13,708 bases of DNA from JAADGZ01 sp964596835 (GTDB lineage Bacteria; Pseudomonadota; Gammaproteobacteria; UBA6429; Thiohalophilaceae): assembly GCA_964596835.1 (NCBI GenBank), contig CAZQVV010000072.1, forward strand, positions 1 to 13,708, written 5' to 3'. Position numbers and translations under genes: made by a program. This document shows, piece after piece, positions 13,661 through 13,708 of the stretch; positions within the stretch are counted from its first letter, which is position 1; every line of letters starts with the position of its first letter. The notes under the pieces were generated by a model. That model did not search any database. It saw nothing but the letters and a program-made list of their open reading frames with translations, and was not told the DNA's origin.

Positions 13661-13686
13661 GATACTATCTTGATAACTCCTGTCAA
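13659..13686 (-). promoter_or_regulatory. Possible sigma70 promoter for the glycan operon
   Basis: On the minus strand TTGACA (13681-13686) is a perfect -35; the best -10 after 16 bases is TATCTG (13659-13664), which matches the consensus at only four positions. Transcription would start inside the tandem repeat and leave a leader of about 85 bases. The -10 is weak, so this is a candidate only. Confidence 0.3.
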
Positions 13687-13708
13687 CAAGTCATTTTCAA
13701 GCCTTATT

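Overview
The window looks like accessory DNA from a Gram-negative bacterium, most likely a proteobacterium and perhaps a gammaproteobacterium. The reasons are HicAB- and HigBA-type toxin-antitoxin genes, short palindromic REP-like repeats, and a nonulosonic-acid type surface-sugar operon. Nothing in the sequence fixes the genus. It has two parts: a repeat-riddled toxin-antitoxin island (about 1-1920) and one long minus-strand glycan operon (about 13567 down to 2133).

Toxin-antitoxin island. Read left to right it holds a HicB-type antitoxin (minus strand) with only the C-terminal end of its hicA toxin partner left; an orphan addiction-module antitoxin of the HI1420 type (minus strand) whose last ~34 codons come from a repeat; and an apparently intact RelE/HigB toxin plus Xre antitoxin pair (plus strand). 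One repeat family sits at almost every gene border. It has a short palindromic core (AATCAAG...CTTGATT) and, in some copies, an outer arm CTTTTGATCGCAAA. Two copies form a 107-bp direct repeat about 89% identical. The left end also carries a 14-bp tandem repeat and a perfect 18-bp hairpin. From 1823 to 2132 I see no gene, only one repeat copy.

Glycan operon. Transcription order is: LegB-like 4,6-dehydratase, sugar-1-phosphate nucleotidyltransferase, second SDR epimerase/reductase, radical SAM/SPASM protein, two left-handed beta-helix acyltransferases, NeuB-family nonulosonate synthase, SpsF-like cytidylyltransferase, PseG-like hydrolase, WbqC-like protein, PIG-L/LmbE deacetylase, Wzx-type flippase, and a DUF115/GT42-like protein that may be the sugar transferase. 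Last comes a broken small gene with an in-frame TAA. Nearly every junction overlaps by 1-19 bp, so the genes are probably translationally coupled.

Taken together the operon should make an NDP-activated deoxy-amino sugar, release it, condense it with phosphoenolpyruvate into a nine-carbon acid, activate that with CMP, and export or attach it to a surface glycan or flagellin. No PLP aminotransferase (LegC/PseC) is present, while a radical SAM enzyme, a second SDR and a deacetylase are. The product may therefore differ from standard legionaminic or pseudaminic acid, unless the missing gene lies elsewhere. The pathway assignment is inferred from family recognition, not from any search.
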